A stretch of DNA of 40,991 bases from Methanolinea sp. GTDB taxonomy: Archaea; Halobacteriota; Methanomicrobia; Methanomicrobiales; Methanospirillaceae. The position numbers and the translations under genes were made by a program. The stretch is from assembly GCA_018263335.1 (NCBI GenBank), contig JADFCY010000015.1, forward strand, positions 1 through 40,991. The letters are read 5' to 3'. Below, in pieces: positions 34,616 through 40,991 of this stretch. Numbering within the stretch: the stretch's first letter is position 1; every line of letters begins with the position of its first letter. The notes below the pieces were generated by a model, which saw only the letters and a program-made list of their open reading frames with translations, searched no databases and was not told the origin of the DNA.

Positions 34616-35098
34616 TTACCTCCACACGTTGACCGGGTCGATCGAGGCGTCGATCAGGAGGTCGAAGTCGATGGACTTGAGCCACCCTGCCTTCTCGAAC
34701 ATGTTCATGAAACAGATACCGATGGTTGCGGCATTTGGGTACTTCGTGATCGCCGATTTCAACTGGTCCGCGGTGACGGGGACATTCGGCATCGAGAGGC
34801 CTCCCATGACCACCACCGCTCCCGGATTTGCGATCTTCGTCGCTCCTTTTGCCTGCATCCCGATGTCAGGAACGAGCGCGAGTTTCTGGGCCTTGGACTC
34901 GTCAACGTAAGGAACAAAGACCTGCGAAAGTTCGAGGCTCCGTACTGCAAAGCCCAGGAGTTCGACGAACGGGGTGCAGGTTCCCGGGCACCCGTAATAC
35001 ACCACCTGGTCGCCGGCCTTCATGCCCTTCTTCTCGATGAACTCCTTGAACGGGCGGAGCATTCCCGGGACGCCCTGAAACACTTCCTTCTGCTTCAT
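34616..35098 (-). CDS. DUF2124 family protein of methanogens
   Basis: The 160-residue protein matches DUF2124, a family of unknown function found in methanogens. Visible features are YYGCPGTCTPFVELLGFAVR, FVPYVDESKAQKL, PGAVVVMGGLSMPNVPVT and GICFMNMFEKAGWL. The Cys pair in CPGTC and another Cys in ICFMN may bind a metal or cofactor, which is inference. An AGGAGGAG motif lies about six bases before the ATG, and a TATA-like CTATACA lies about 45-54 bases upstream. Confidence 0.78.
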   Translation of the reverse strand: MKQKEVFQGVPGMLRPFKEFIEKKGMKAGDQVVYYGCPGTCTPFVELLGFAVRSLELSQVFVPYVDESKAQKLALVPDIGMQAKGATKIANPGAVVVMGGLSMPNVPVTADQLKSAITKYPNAATIGICFMNMFEKAGWLKSIDFDLLIDASIDPVNVWR

Positions 35099-35212
35099 GC
35101 ATTTCTCCTCCTATGAGAATGAATAACATTGGCAGTGCATATGAATGTATAGGTACTGAGTGTGGGCGGGAGGGATCACTCCAGGCACACCACAGGAAAA
35201 GAGGAGAGAGAC

Positions 35213-35773
35213 ATGTCAGGCGGGGGAATTGCGGCGGCAGGTGGGAAGAAGGGGAGGATCCGATCGGTCCTGGTCTGTTATGCCAGCCGGTACGGGTCGA
35301 CACGGGAGATTGCCGGATGGATCGCAGACGAACTCCAGGGCGCGGGGGTTATCACTGACTGCCTGCCGGCGGGAAAGGAAATACGTCCGGGAGCCTACGA
35401 TGCGGCAGTGATTGGAAGTGCTCTCTACATGGGCAAGTGGCTCGCCGAGGCCCGCGAACTGGTATCGAGGGAGAGAGTTCCGCTGGGAAGGATGCCTGTG
35501 GCGGTCTTCTCGGTCGGATATTCGCTGAAAGAGCGGACCCGGGCCTCCCTGCAGGCAGGAGAGGCAGCGCTCTCGGACATCCGCCTCTACATTTCACCCC
35601 TGGATGCGGCTTTCTTCCCGGGAAAGGTGGACCTTGAACGGATGGGACCGGCCGACCGCGCGATTCTCTCTCTTGCAGGCATCCCGGGAGGGGACTTTTG
35701 TGACGCCGATTTGGTCCGGGCATGGGCCAGGACGCTTCCCTCGCTCCTTGGGCTCATCCAGGGGGGAGAGTAA
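35213..35773 (+). CDS. Flavodoxin-domain protein (HemG-like)
   Basis: The 186-residue protein has the FMN-binding P-loop YASRYGSTREIAGWIADEL, then DAAVIGSALYMGKWLAEA and VAVFSVGYSL, as in flavodoxin-like and menaquinone-dependent protoporphyrinogen oxidase-like proteins. The C-terminal region, with FFPGKVDLERMGPADR, also fits that group. It may be a general electron carrier or a small redox enzyme; sequence does not fix the partner. ATG 35213 follows a GGAGAG motif and gives a glycine-rich first 12 residues (MSGGGIAAAGGKK). An in-frame GTG or ATG further upstream near 35162 is less likely. Confidence 0.82.
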   Translation: MSGGGIAAAGGKKGRIRSVLVCYASRYGSTREIAGWIADELQGAGVITDCLPAGKEIRPGAYDAAVIGSALYMGKWLAEARELVSRERVPLGRMPVAVFSVGYSLKERTRASLQAGEAALSDIRLYISPLDAAFFPGKVDLERMGPADRAILSLAGIPGGDFCDADLVRAWARTLPSLLGLIQGGE

Positions 35774-35869
35774 TCCAATGGCCTGCACACGAAGGCGAAA
35801 GGAGGGGACAGGCCCACGGCCCCCTGCCTGACTCCAGGAATGAAAAAAAAGGGAGATAGGTTGGCCGGG

Positions 35870-36511
35870 TCAGGTCACCATGACGTGGAGGTCATAGGTT
35901 TGAGGGGCCTCGATATAGGTGAGGTTCACCGGTGTCCCCCACATGTAGATGGTGGCAGCATCGCTTGCCGGCTCCGATTCGAAGGCGACCCTGAGGCCGT
36001 CGACCCTGAATTGGTCGTCAAGGTTGAGCGGGAGATAGTCTTTGCCGTCGTCACCGGCAATGCCATAGAACCCTCCCTCGAGATCCTGGAAGACCACCGT
36101 TCCCGCAGGGATCCAGGGGCGCCGGTATTCCCCGTGCACAGACTGGTTCCCCTTCTCTGCCGCTTCGAATACCCACAGGTGGGTCCCACCTGCCCCCACC
36201 AGCTGTGTTGGCGGGGGGAGGAATTCATCCTTCAGCAGTGTGAGCCCTGCGGAGTGAGAGAGGTTCCACGAGTAGCCGGTGGTGGGGTTCTCGGCGAGAT
36301 GGAGCGAGAACGCGGAGCCAAGGGACGCAGTCACCTGTTTCCCATCGTCCTTCTCGTCAAACGCCTGTGAAGGTGCAACTGGTGTGGTGGGTGTGGGAGT
36401 CGGACTCCCGTTTCCTGTCGTCGGCTGGGTGCACCCGGCCATCAATACGGCCAGGAGGCAGATCAGTGCTGCGCCGAGAATCAGCACATGGTATCTTGAC
36501 ATGAGCATCAC
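35870..36511 (-). CDS. Chagasin-like (I42) protease inhibitor lipoprotein
   Basis: The 213-residue protein starts with a lipoprotein signal (ICLLAVLMAGCTQ) and a Thr/Pro-rich linker. The rest matches the chagasin family of cysteine protease inhibitors: NPTTGYSW (loop BC), GAGGTHLWVF (loop DE) and RPW in EYRRPWIPAG (loop FG). All three inhibitory loops are present. It probably protects the cell surface from papain-like proteases, or inhibits the cell's own. The second half of the protein, after residue 145, is an extension beyond a minimal inhibitor. The ATG at 36511 follows GGAG by six bases. Confidence 0.82.
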   Translation of the reverse strand: MMLMSRYHVLILGAALICLLAVLMAGCTQPTTGNGSPTPTPTTPVAPSQAFDEKDDGKQVTASLGSAFSLHLAENPTTGYSWNLSHSAGLTLLKDEFLPPPTQLVGAGGTHLWVFEAAEKGNQSVHGEYRRPWIPAGTVVFQDLEGGFYGIAGDDGKDYLPLNLDDQFRVDGLRVAFESEPASDAATIYMWGTPVNLTYIEAPQTYDLHVMVT

Positions 36512-36760
36512 AATCTCCTATGGTAAGAGAACGTATGGACGCCTCCCGATAAACCCTTTTTGATGACTGCGAATCTGTTTGAAGTGATTGGGGAGCCTTT
36601 GTTGAATGACATGTTCGGGTGGGGGATTATCGATACAGAGGGATATTTTTCGAGGAACGCGCGAATCGACGCTGAGGCAACCTTCGGCCGCCGCGATTTA
36701 CAGTCTTCTCAAAGGGGAGGCAGGTGAAACGGGATTTCAGTGAATAAACTCTCCATTTGG

Positions 36761-36785
36761 GGGGAGGGGGAGAATCCCCCTCCCC
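36761..36785. repeat. Perfect ten-base-pair GC hairpin
   Basis: GGGGAGGGGG and CCCCCTCCCC are separated by five bases (AGAAT). A second C-rich copy (CCCCTCCCCC) lies at 36789-36798 and could compete for the same G tract. It may be an mRNA stability element or a transcription pause site for read-through from the frh cluster. Confidence 0.65.
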
Positions 36786-36984
36786 TGTCCCCTCCCCCAT
36801 TGCGCGATAGCCTGCGGGCAGGGTACCCTGGATTATATCATATTTCCGCACACAAAATTTCGCATGTGTATCAGTATCTCTCTTGAGTGATATCAATCCC
36901 GGGAGATACATTCGTGATTAAGGATTTGCGCTCAAAAATACCCAAACGATATGAACGATATTTGACACACATAAATTCAGCAAG

Positions 36985-37013
36985 GGAAAAAACCGTAGAG
37001 GGGGAAGAAAAAG
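36985..37013 (-). terminator. T-runs downstream of frhB
   Basis: On the minus strand the sequence after the frhB stop reads CTTTTTCTTCC, then CGGTTTTTTCCC. Two T-runs in close succession are typical of archaeal termination regions and probably end the frhADGB transcript. Confidence 0.5.
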
Positions 37014-37017
37014 TGAT

Positions 37018-37896
37018 TTATTTTGGACCCAGGTAGGGGTTCCGCAGGCCCTTGTTCACGCCGAACTTGGCCCTCTCCTCGACGGTCTTCTGGTTCTTGG
37101 TGATCTTCTCGGTCGCAAGTTTGGTCACGAGTTCGAGGCCGGGTTTCACCTGCTCGATGGGCTTTGTCTCGAAGCATCCTGCCGCGATCGCCTTTGACCA
37201 GATGTCGTCGCCGTTGCGGGTCCGGACAAAGACCGTGCTCCAGCCGTCGGGGCTTCCGACGGATCCGGTCGAGACATCCGCGAGGTTTGCCACGTAGTCA
37301 AGGCAGACGTGGCAGCCGGGCTGCTCGTACTTGTGGGTCACCTTGAGGGGGAGCTGGACGACCTGCCCGCGCTGCCCGTAGACCCAGAACTTGCCCTTGC
37401 CGATCTCCATCTTCTTTACCGCTTCCATCTTCATTGCCGCATGGTCCTCGACGAGCTGCTTAACGCTCTGGTACGAGAAGTTCTCCATGCAGAAGATGCC
37501 GATAGCAAGCTTGATCTTGTCGGGAACGTCCCTGAGCCCGACGGGATAGAGCTGGCCCTTCCTTACCGCCTGCATCTGGCAGGGGGTTCCCACGATGCCG
37601 ATCTTGTCAAGACCGAAACTGCGGGTTGCCTCCTTGATCCATGACACCTGGGGACTGATGTTGTACTTGGTGCCGCTTGACGACATCAGCTCCTCGACGG
37701 TGGTGGCGATGAACGGGCGGGGCCTCCAGGGCTCGTCGCCTGGTCCTGCAACAATGGCACCGTCGATGATACCCTCTTCAAGGGCGAACTTGAAGAGCTG
37801 GGTGACAATACCCCCGTCCTGTGCCTTCTTCAGGATTGCCTTGTCAGCGCTGCGTGCCGAAACACAGAGTTTGTATTTTCCGAGTTCTCCTGCCAT
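37018..37896 (-). CDS. frhB: F420-reducing hydrogenase subunit beta
   Basis: The 292-residue subunit binds FAD and a 4Fe-4S cluster and passes electrons to coenzyme F420. It opens GELGKYKLCVSARSADKAIL and has DGGIVTQLFKFALEEGIIDGA, SSGTKYNISP, GTPCQMQAVRK, GIFCMENFSY, and the cluster Cys in CHVCLDYVANLADVSTGSVG. The ATG at 37896 gives the family start; an in-frame ATG at 37932 adds 12 residues inside the end of frhG. It is the last gene of frhADGB, ten bases after frhG. Confidence 0.96.
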   Translation of the reverse strand: MAGELGKYKLCVSARSADKAILKKAQDGGIVTQLFKFALEEGIIDGAIVAGPGDEPWRPRPFIATTVEELMSSSGTKYNISPQVSWIKEATRSFGLDKIGIVGTPCQMQAVRKGQLYPVGLRDVPDKIKLAIGIFCMENFSYQSVKQLVEDHAAMKMEAVKKMEIGKGKFWVYGQRGQVVQLPLKVTHKYEQPGCHVCLDYVANLADVSTGSVGSPDGWSTVFVRTRNGDDIWSKAIAAGCFETKPIEQVKPGLELVTKLATEKITKNQKTVEERAKFGVNKGLRNPYLGPK

Positions 37897-37906
37897 CTCT
37901 CTCACC

Positions 37907-38788
37907 TCATTTGAGTGCCGCATCAATGGCATCCATGATGCCCTCGAATTCGGGGATCACATCGAAGTTGAAGAAGCTCCTCGGACACTGGGCATAGCAG
38001 GCACCGCACTTGATGCACATCTCCCGGTTCACGTTGGGCTTCCCGTACTCGTGGGTGATGGCCCTGACGGGGCATGCCGCGGCGCACGATCCGCATCCCA
38101 TGCAGAGGCCCTGGTTCACGACGTCATACATCAGGTCGCAGCCGCAGGCCTCTGTCCCGCGGTCTGCGAGTTGCATCAGCGGGGTTAAGTACTTCTTTGC
38201 CAGCTCCTGCTGGTCCTTGTTGCCCTTGAGGAGCAGGTACGCCATCACACAGACGTTCCTGATCAGCTGCGGGGTGGGTGCGCACCCGGGGATGTAGACA
38301 TCCACCTTGATCAGGTCTCCTATCGGGAGATAGGACTCGTGCTGGGGCTGGTTGGGCTGGCCACCACGACCGAATCGTGTGATGTTGCCATAACACGCAC
38401 AGCCGCCCACTGCAACTACCACTGCCGCTTTTTCGCGGGCTTCTTTGATCTCATGTACTGACAGCTTGTCCTGGATACACACCGACCCCTCAACCAGCGC
38501 GACGTCCATCTTGGGGATGTGCCGCACGTCGGCAAGGGTCAGGCCATAGACAAGGTCGGCGTATTTGTCAAGTATGGTTAACAATCCACCATAGTTGTCT
38601 GCTAAGGATACCAGACAGCCCGTGCATCCGCTCATGTGCACGTGGCCAACTGTAATCTTGTCTGCCACAGGCTTTTCCTCCTTTTTAATCGTTTCAGCCT
38701 TTTTCTCCACGTCAGCTCCCGCCGCAGGCTTCGCCTTCGGCTCCGGGCTGGCGCTCTTCTTTCCGAAGATTCTCGAGAGTAGTCCCAT
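37907..38788 (-). CDS. frhG: F420-reducing hydrogenase subunit gamma, N-terminally extended
   Basis: The small subunit carries three 4Fe-4S clusters: the proximal one (SGCTGCLVSL, GGCACYGN, PGCAPTP) and two ferredoxin-type clusters (CMGCGSCAAACP, CIKCGACYAQCP) in the C-terminal part. From ATG 38788 it has 293 residues, of which about 40 (MGLLSRIFGKK, then an Ala/Lys/Pro/Glu-rich linker) precede the usual family opening VADKITVGHVHMSGC. A GTG at 38668 lies eight bases after GGAGG and would give the ordinary length. Codon use in the extension is GC3-rich like real coding sequence, so I favour ATG 38788, which overlaps frhD by 77 bases. Confidence 0.93.
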   Translation of the reverse strand: MGLLSRIFGKKSASPEPKAKPAAGADVEKKAETIKKEEKPVADKITVGHVHMSGCTGCLVSLADNYGGLLTILDKYADLVYGLTLADVRHIPKMDVALVEGSVCIQDKLSVHEIKEAREKAAVVVAVGGCACYGNITRFGRGGQPNQPQHESYLPIGDLIKVDVYIPGCAPTPQLIRNVCVMAYLLLKGNKDQQELAKKYLTPLMQLADRGTEACGCDLMYDVVNQGLCMGCGSCAAACPVRAITHEYGKPNVNREMCIKCGACYAQCPRSFFNFDVIPEFEGIMDAIDAALK

Positions 38789-39248
38789 AATCCACTCCGA
38801 TCAGGGCGAGCACTTCACGTACAGCCCTGGGTATCGCTTGTTGAATCTCATCAGTGAGCCCTATCTCAAATTCAGGGGCACTCACTCGCTTCGGCTGACA
38901 TCCGATGATGGTGACATCGATGGAATCTTTCAACCTGTGAAGTGGCTCGGTGAGATCCCAGGAATGGGCGTCACGGTAACTTCCAGGAGGAAGATCCTCG
39001 ACTCTGAATGTTCTCAGTTCCCCAGGTTCTCCCCCGAAATCCGCAATATCGACAATGATCAATTTTCGGGTCTTCTCAGGATCAAGAAGAGTAAAGATGA
39101 AATGCGGACCACCGAGGCCCGCATCTTCGGCTTTGACATTGTCGGGAAGGGTGATATGGGAGAGCGCTTCCACTACGGCAGGACCGAATCCGTCATCGGC
39201 AAAGAGAGGATTTCCACACCCTGCAATCACAATCTCGGGATACAGCAT
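38712..39248 (-). CDS. frhD: F420 hydrogenase maturation protease FrhD
   Basis: The 178-residue endopeptidase removes the C-terminal tail of FrhA after nickel insertion. Family features are IVIAGCGNPLFADDGFG (Ni-sensing Asp), EDAGLGGPHFIFTLLD, IIVDIADFGGEPG and the C-terminal IPRAVREVLALIGVDYG. The last 23 residues after that point (TTLENLRKEERQPG and more) look unconserved and are read from the part that overlaps the frhG extension. It starts ten bases after frhA. Confidence 0.93.
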   Translation of the reverse strand: MLYPEIVIAGCGNPLFADDGFGPAVVEALSHITLPDNVKAEDAGLGGPHFIFTLLDPEKTRKLIIVDIADFGGEPGELRTFRVEDLPPGSYRDAHSWDLTEPLHRLKDSIDVTIIGCQPKRVSAPEFEIGLTDEIQQAIPRAVREVLALIGVDYGTTLENLRKEERQPGAEGEACGGS

Positions 39249-39258
39249 GCGAGAGATC

Positions 39259-40626
39259 TCACTTGATGAGTTTCTGGGCGACTATCCTCTTGTCTTCGTC
39301 GACCACGATCATGTGAGTGGCACATGACACACATGGATCATAGCCACGGACAACCATCTCGGCCACCTGCCAGGGAGCTCCGGTGAGCGCACGGCTGCAG
39401 GTGGGGAAGTTCCAGGTGGTGGGGACAAGCATCTCGTAGTAGAGAACCCTGCCATCCTTGACCTTCGCCAGGTGGACATCGCACCCGCGAGGAGCCTCGT
39501 TCGCAGCCCACCCGAGTGACCCGTCACCCTGAGGGATGTGGTCGGCAAGCACCTTTCCGTTCGGGTTGTATTCGTCAAGTGCATTGATCATGGCATACAA
39601 GGAGTCGGTATACTCCAGTTGCCTGGCGATGTGTTGGCCCCATGTCCCCTTCTCGTCAAAGTTCTTGAAGGTGACAAGGCGGGCACGGGGACCGACCTCG
39701 ACGGGAGCACCGTCATACAGCGGCACACCTGTGCAGGCTTCCATCTGGGGGTTGACCTTGGTCCCTACCGGTGAGGTTCCACCGATTGGATAGCTGGGGT
39801 CTGCAAGGCTGACCTCTCCTTCGCCCATGTACCAGTCCCACGGGCGGACATCGGTCCAGCGCTTGGGGTCCCATCCAGGGCACTCGTCAAGGTTCGAGCT
39901 GGCATAGACAGGGTGGGCCGCCATGTAACCCTGGTTATGATACCCGAGTGTCTTCGGGAGCGGGATCTGTTTTCCCCCAACCTCGACCCAGTCGCGTTTC
40001 TTCATGTTGTTGATAATAGCGAGCATCAGGTCCATCTGCTCGTGGGCGAGAACAAGACCTTCCTTTGCAAGGTCATACATCTTCGTCTTCGCCTGCTGGG
40101 TGCAGGCTTTGTACATGCCTCCTACCCTGGGGTTGCTTGGATGTACTGCTTCTCCACCCGCAATCTGGCCAATGGTCTGGCCGATCTCGCGGAGCCTCTG
40201 GATACGCTTTGCCACGGATCTCACCGGTTCCTGTGGGGAGAACGGATTGATCTTGGTGTCTGTCCCGGGCAGGTAGAAGTCGGGAAGGATCAGGATGTTA
40301 TGCAGCGCGATACTGTGAAGCCGGTTTGCACACTGGAGGATGATACGAAGGAGTTTTGCATCCTTTGGGATCTCGCAGCGTATTGAGCCTTCCATCGACT
40401 CGATACCGGCAAGGGTGTGGGCGATCGGGCAGATACCGCACACGCGGGACGCGATCTTCGGGACCTGGTCCATCGTCTTTCCGATGGCCAGCTTCTCTAC
40501 GCCCCTGACCGGGGTGATGGAGAGCCAGTCACCACGCTCGACGATGCCAGCGTCGTCCACCTTCAGAACGAGCTTTGAGTGTCCCTCATGCCTCGTAGTT
40601 GGGGAGATCTCTACAATTTTCGACAA
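39259..40626 (-). CDS. frhA: F420-reducing hydrogenase large subunit alpha
   Basis: The 455-residue subunit holds the NiFe active site. The N-terminal ligand motif is RVCGICPIAH (Cys63, Cys66) and the C-terminal one DPCVSCATH (Cys432, Cys435), followed by 17 residues that FrhD should remove. Cysteine, not selenocysteine, is encoded. The start is TTG 40626: it gives the family opening SKIVEISPTTRHEGHSKLVL, and GAGG lies eight bases before it. A GTG at 40683 would add 19 residues without family likeness. It is the first gene of the cluster and supplies reduced F420 for methanogenesis. Confidence 0.94.
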   Translation of the reverse strand: MSKIVEISPTTRHEGHSKLVLKVDDAGIVERGDWLSITPVRGVEKLAIGKTMDQVPKIASRVCGICPIAHTLAGIESMEGSIRCEIPKDAKLLRIILQCANRLHSIALHNILILPDFYLPGTDTKINPFSPQEPVRSVAKRIQRLREIGQTIGQIAGGEAVHPSNPRVGGMYKACTQQAKTKMYDLAKEGLVLAHEQMDLMLAIINNMKKRDWVEVGGKQIPLPKTLGYHNQGYMAAHPVYASSNLDECPGWDPKRWTDVRPWDWYMGEGEVSLADPSYPIGGTSPVGTKVNPQMEACTGVPLYDGAPVEVGPRARLVTFKNFDEKGTWGQHIARQLEYTDSLYAMINALDEYNPNGKVLADHIPQGDGSLGWAANEAPRGCDVHLAKVKDGRVLYYEMLVPTTWNFPTCSRALTGAPWQVAEMVVRGYDPCVSCATHMIVVDEDKRIVAQKLIK

Positions 40627-40634
40627 TATTATCG

Positions 40635-40638
40635 CCTC
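40635..40638 (-). promoter_or_regulatory. Shine-Dalgarno motif that sets the frhA TTG start
   Basis: GAGG on the minus strand, eight bases before TTG 40626. It decides the start against the GTG at 40683, which has no such motif. Confidence 0.55.
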
Positions 40639-40747
40639 ATGGTATTCTCGTGTTCTCTTTGCGATACCGGTGTAATTCCACACGCACCTCTCAATGAGAG
40701 ATGTTTGACCGTACAGAGTACGTTCAGGAAAAGTGTTGCCAACTCCC

Positions 40748-40756
40748 TATATTTAT
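40748..40756 (-). promoter_or_regulatory. TATA box of the frh cluster
   Basis: On the minus strand the sequence is ATAAATATA, a good archaeal TATA box. It implies a start near 40722 and a leader of about 95 bases before the TTG, unusually long for this window. Confidence 0.5.
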
Positions 40757-40761
40757 CTGCT

Positions 40762-40775
40762 GTGCACTTGTGCAC
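40762..40775. repeat. Tandem GTGCAC palindromes beside the frh TATA box
   Basis: Two copies of the palindrome GTGCAC, at 40762-40767 and 40770-40775, lie just upstream of the TATA box with respect to frhA, where BRE and activators or repressors act. This is a candidate operator; the regulator is not known. Confidence 0.45.
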
Positions 40776-40991
40776 GGCATTAGAAAAAAAATAAAAACAT
40801 TAAATTTTTTAAAACAGAGTTCACATTAGCATTTTTTTACATGATAAACAAGGAAAACACAGAAAATTTGTGGAAATCCATTGAATATCGGGGGATAATT
40901 CAGCGTTTTTTTGATCGGCGTGTGTTGAAATCCATGCGCGAATCAGTATGAAAATAATGTCAAAAGGTGATATAGCATCAGGGTATGGAAC

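Larger units (their letters stand above)
36512..37017. other. 506-base spacer between the frh cluster and the chagasin-like gene
   Basis: The spacer lies downstream of frhB and upstream of the chagasin-like gene, both on the minus strand. A TATA-like TTTATCG on the minus strand near 36546-36552 could serve the chagasin-like gene. The spacer also holds a very GC-rich hairpin at 36761-36785, a 54-codon open frame at 36563-36727 (plus strand) with no recognised family, paired CGATAT repeats at 36947-36961 and A-runs that may terminate frh transcripts. No gene is supported. Confidence 0.5.
40684..40991. other. AT-rich upstream region of the frh cluster (to window end)
   Basis: About 300 bases of low-GC DNA containing the frh TATA box, the GTGCAC pair, several A/T runs and two copies of GAAATCCAT (40873-40881 and 40927-40935). 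No protein or RNA gene is recognised. The next gene lies outside the window. Confidence 0.5.

Noticed and set aside
36561-36680. C/D box small RNA suggested by TGATGA near 36561
   Set aside because: The nearest CTGA box is about 100 bases away, and no C' or D' box fits at normal spacing.
36627-36911. Minus-strand frame of 94 codons in the frh-chagasin spacer
   Set aside because: It runs through the perfect GC hairpin and has no family likeness or promoter in the right place.
39259-40626. Selenocysteine in FrhA
   Set aside because: Both active-site motifs have Cys codons and no in-frame TGA occurs.
1-40991. CRISPR array, prophage or defence island
   Set aside because: No regularly spaced repeats, cas genes, phage structural genes or known defence genes were seen; the window is mostly housekeeping.

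Overview
The window is chromosomal DNA of a hydrogenotrophic methanogenic archaeon, most likely of the order Methanomicrobiales. The evidence is a complete F420-reducing hydrogenase cluster (frhADGB), the YcaO methanogenesis marker 1 protein, the methanogen families DUF2098 and DUF2124, SepRS (O-phosphoseryl-tRNA synthetase), a FilR1-type regulator, archaeal AglB, aRF1, EF-2 and fused Kae1-Bud32. Coding GC is high with GC-rich third positions, while promoters are AT-rich with archaeal TATA boxes. Genus cannot be fixed from sequence alone.

Layout. 1-410: 3' end of an IS66-type transposase, the only mobile DNA seen. 556-7953: aglB (N-glycosylation), an HDAC-like deacetylase, YcaO marker 1, DUF2098, nikR, a degenerate PP2C-like phosphatase and a DUF457 membrane hydrolase. 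8105-14028 (+): an information-processing cluster of aIF2-gamma, PIN nuclease, Rpo7, Spt4, dephospho-CoA kinase (DUF359), S24e, S27ae, Kae1-Bud32, XTP/ITP pyrophosphatase and L40e. 14043-16571: a Bles03-like protein and thi4 (-), then htpX (+). 16718-16865: tRNA-Gly(TCC) and tRNA-Val(CAC), with a FilR1-type regulator converging on them. 18134-20631: a TPR protein with an AF1577-family radical SAM enzyme, and rlmH. 21129-29642 (-): a nine-gene, nearly gapless array queD-queE-queC-nudix-hydrolase-prf1-argS-taw1-sepS. 29811-33052 (+): S12, S7, EF-2. 33360-36511: cyclophilin, small GTPase, DUF2124, flavodoxin-like protein and a chagasin-like lipoprotein. 37018-40626 (-): frhA-frhD-frhG-frhB behind an AT-rich promoter region.

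How the genes work together. The minus-strand array joins preQ0 synthesis for archaeosine, wyosine formation, two aminoacyl-tRNA synthetases and the release factor, so tRNA modification, charging and termination appear to share one transcript. The aIF2-gamma and S12/S7/EF-2 blocks supply initiation, elongation and transcription factors. The Frh hydrogenase, YcaO (McrA thioamidation) and NikR (nickel supply for NiFe hydrogenase and F430) are linked through nickel-dependent methanogenesis, though no shared regulation is proven.

There is no CRISPR array, prophage, secretion island or obvious defence system. The most unusual items are the PP2C-like protein with altered metal motifs, the N-terminally extended FrhG overlapping frhD, repeats placed at the nikR and frhA promoters, a FilR1 regulator with an added linker, and a GC-rich 0.5-kb gap beside rlmH/sepS.
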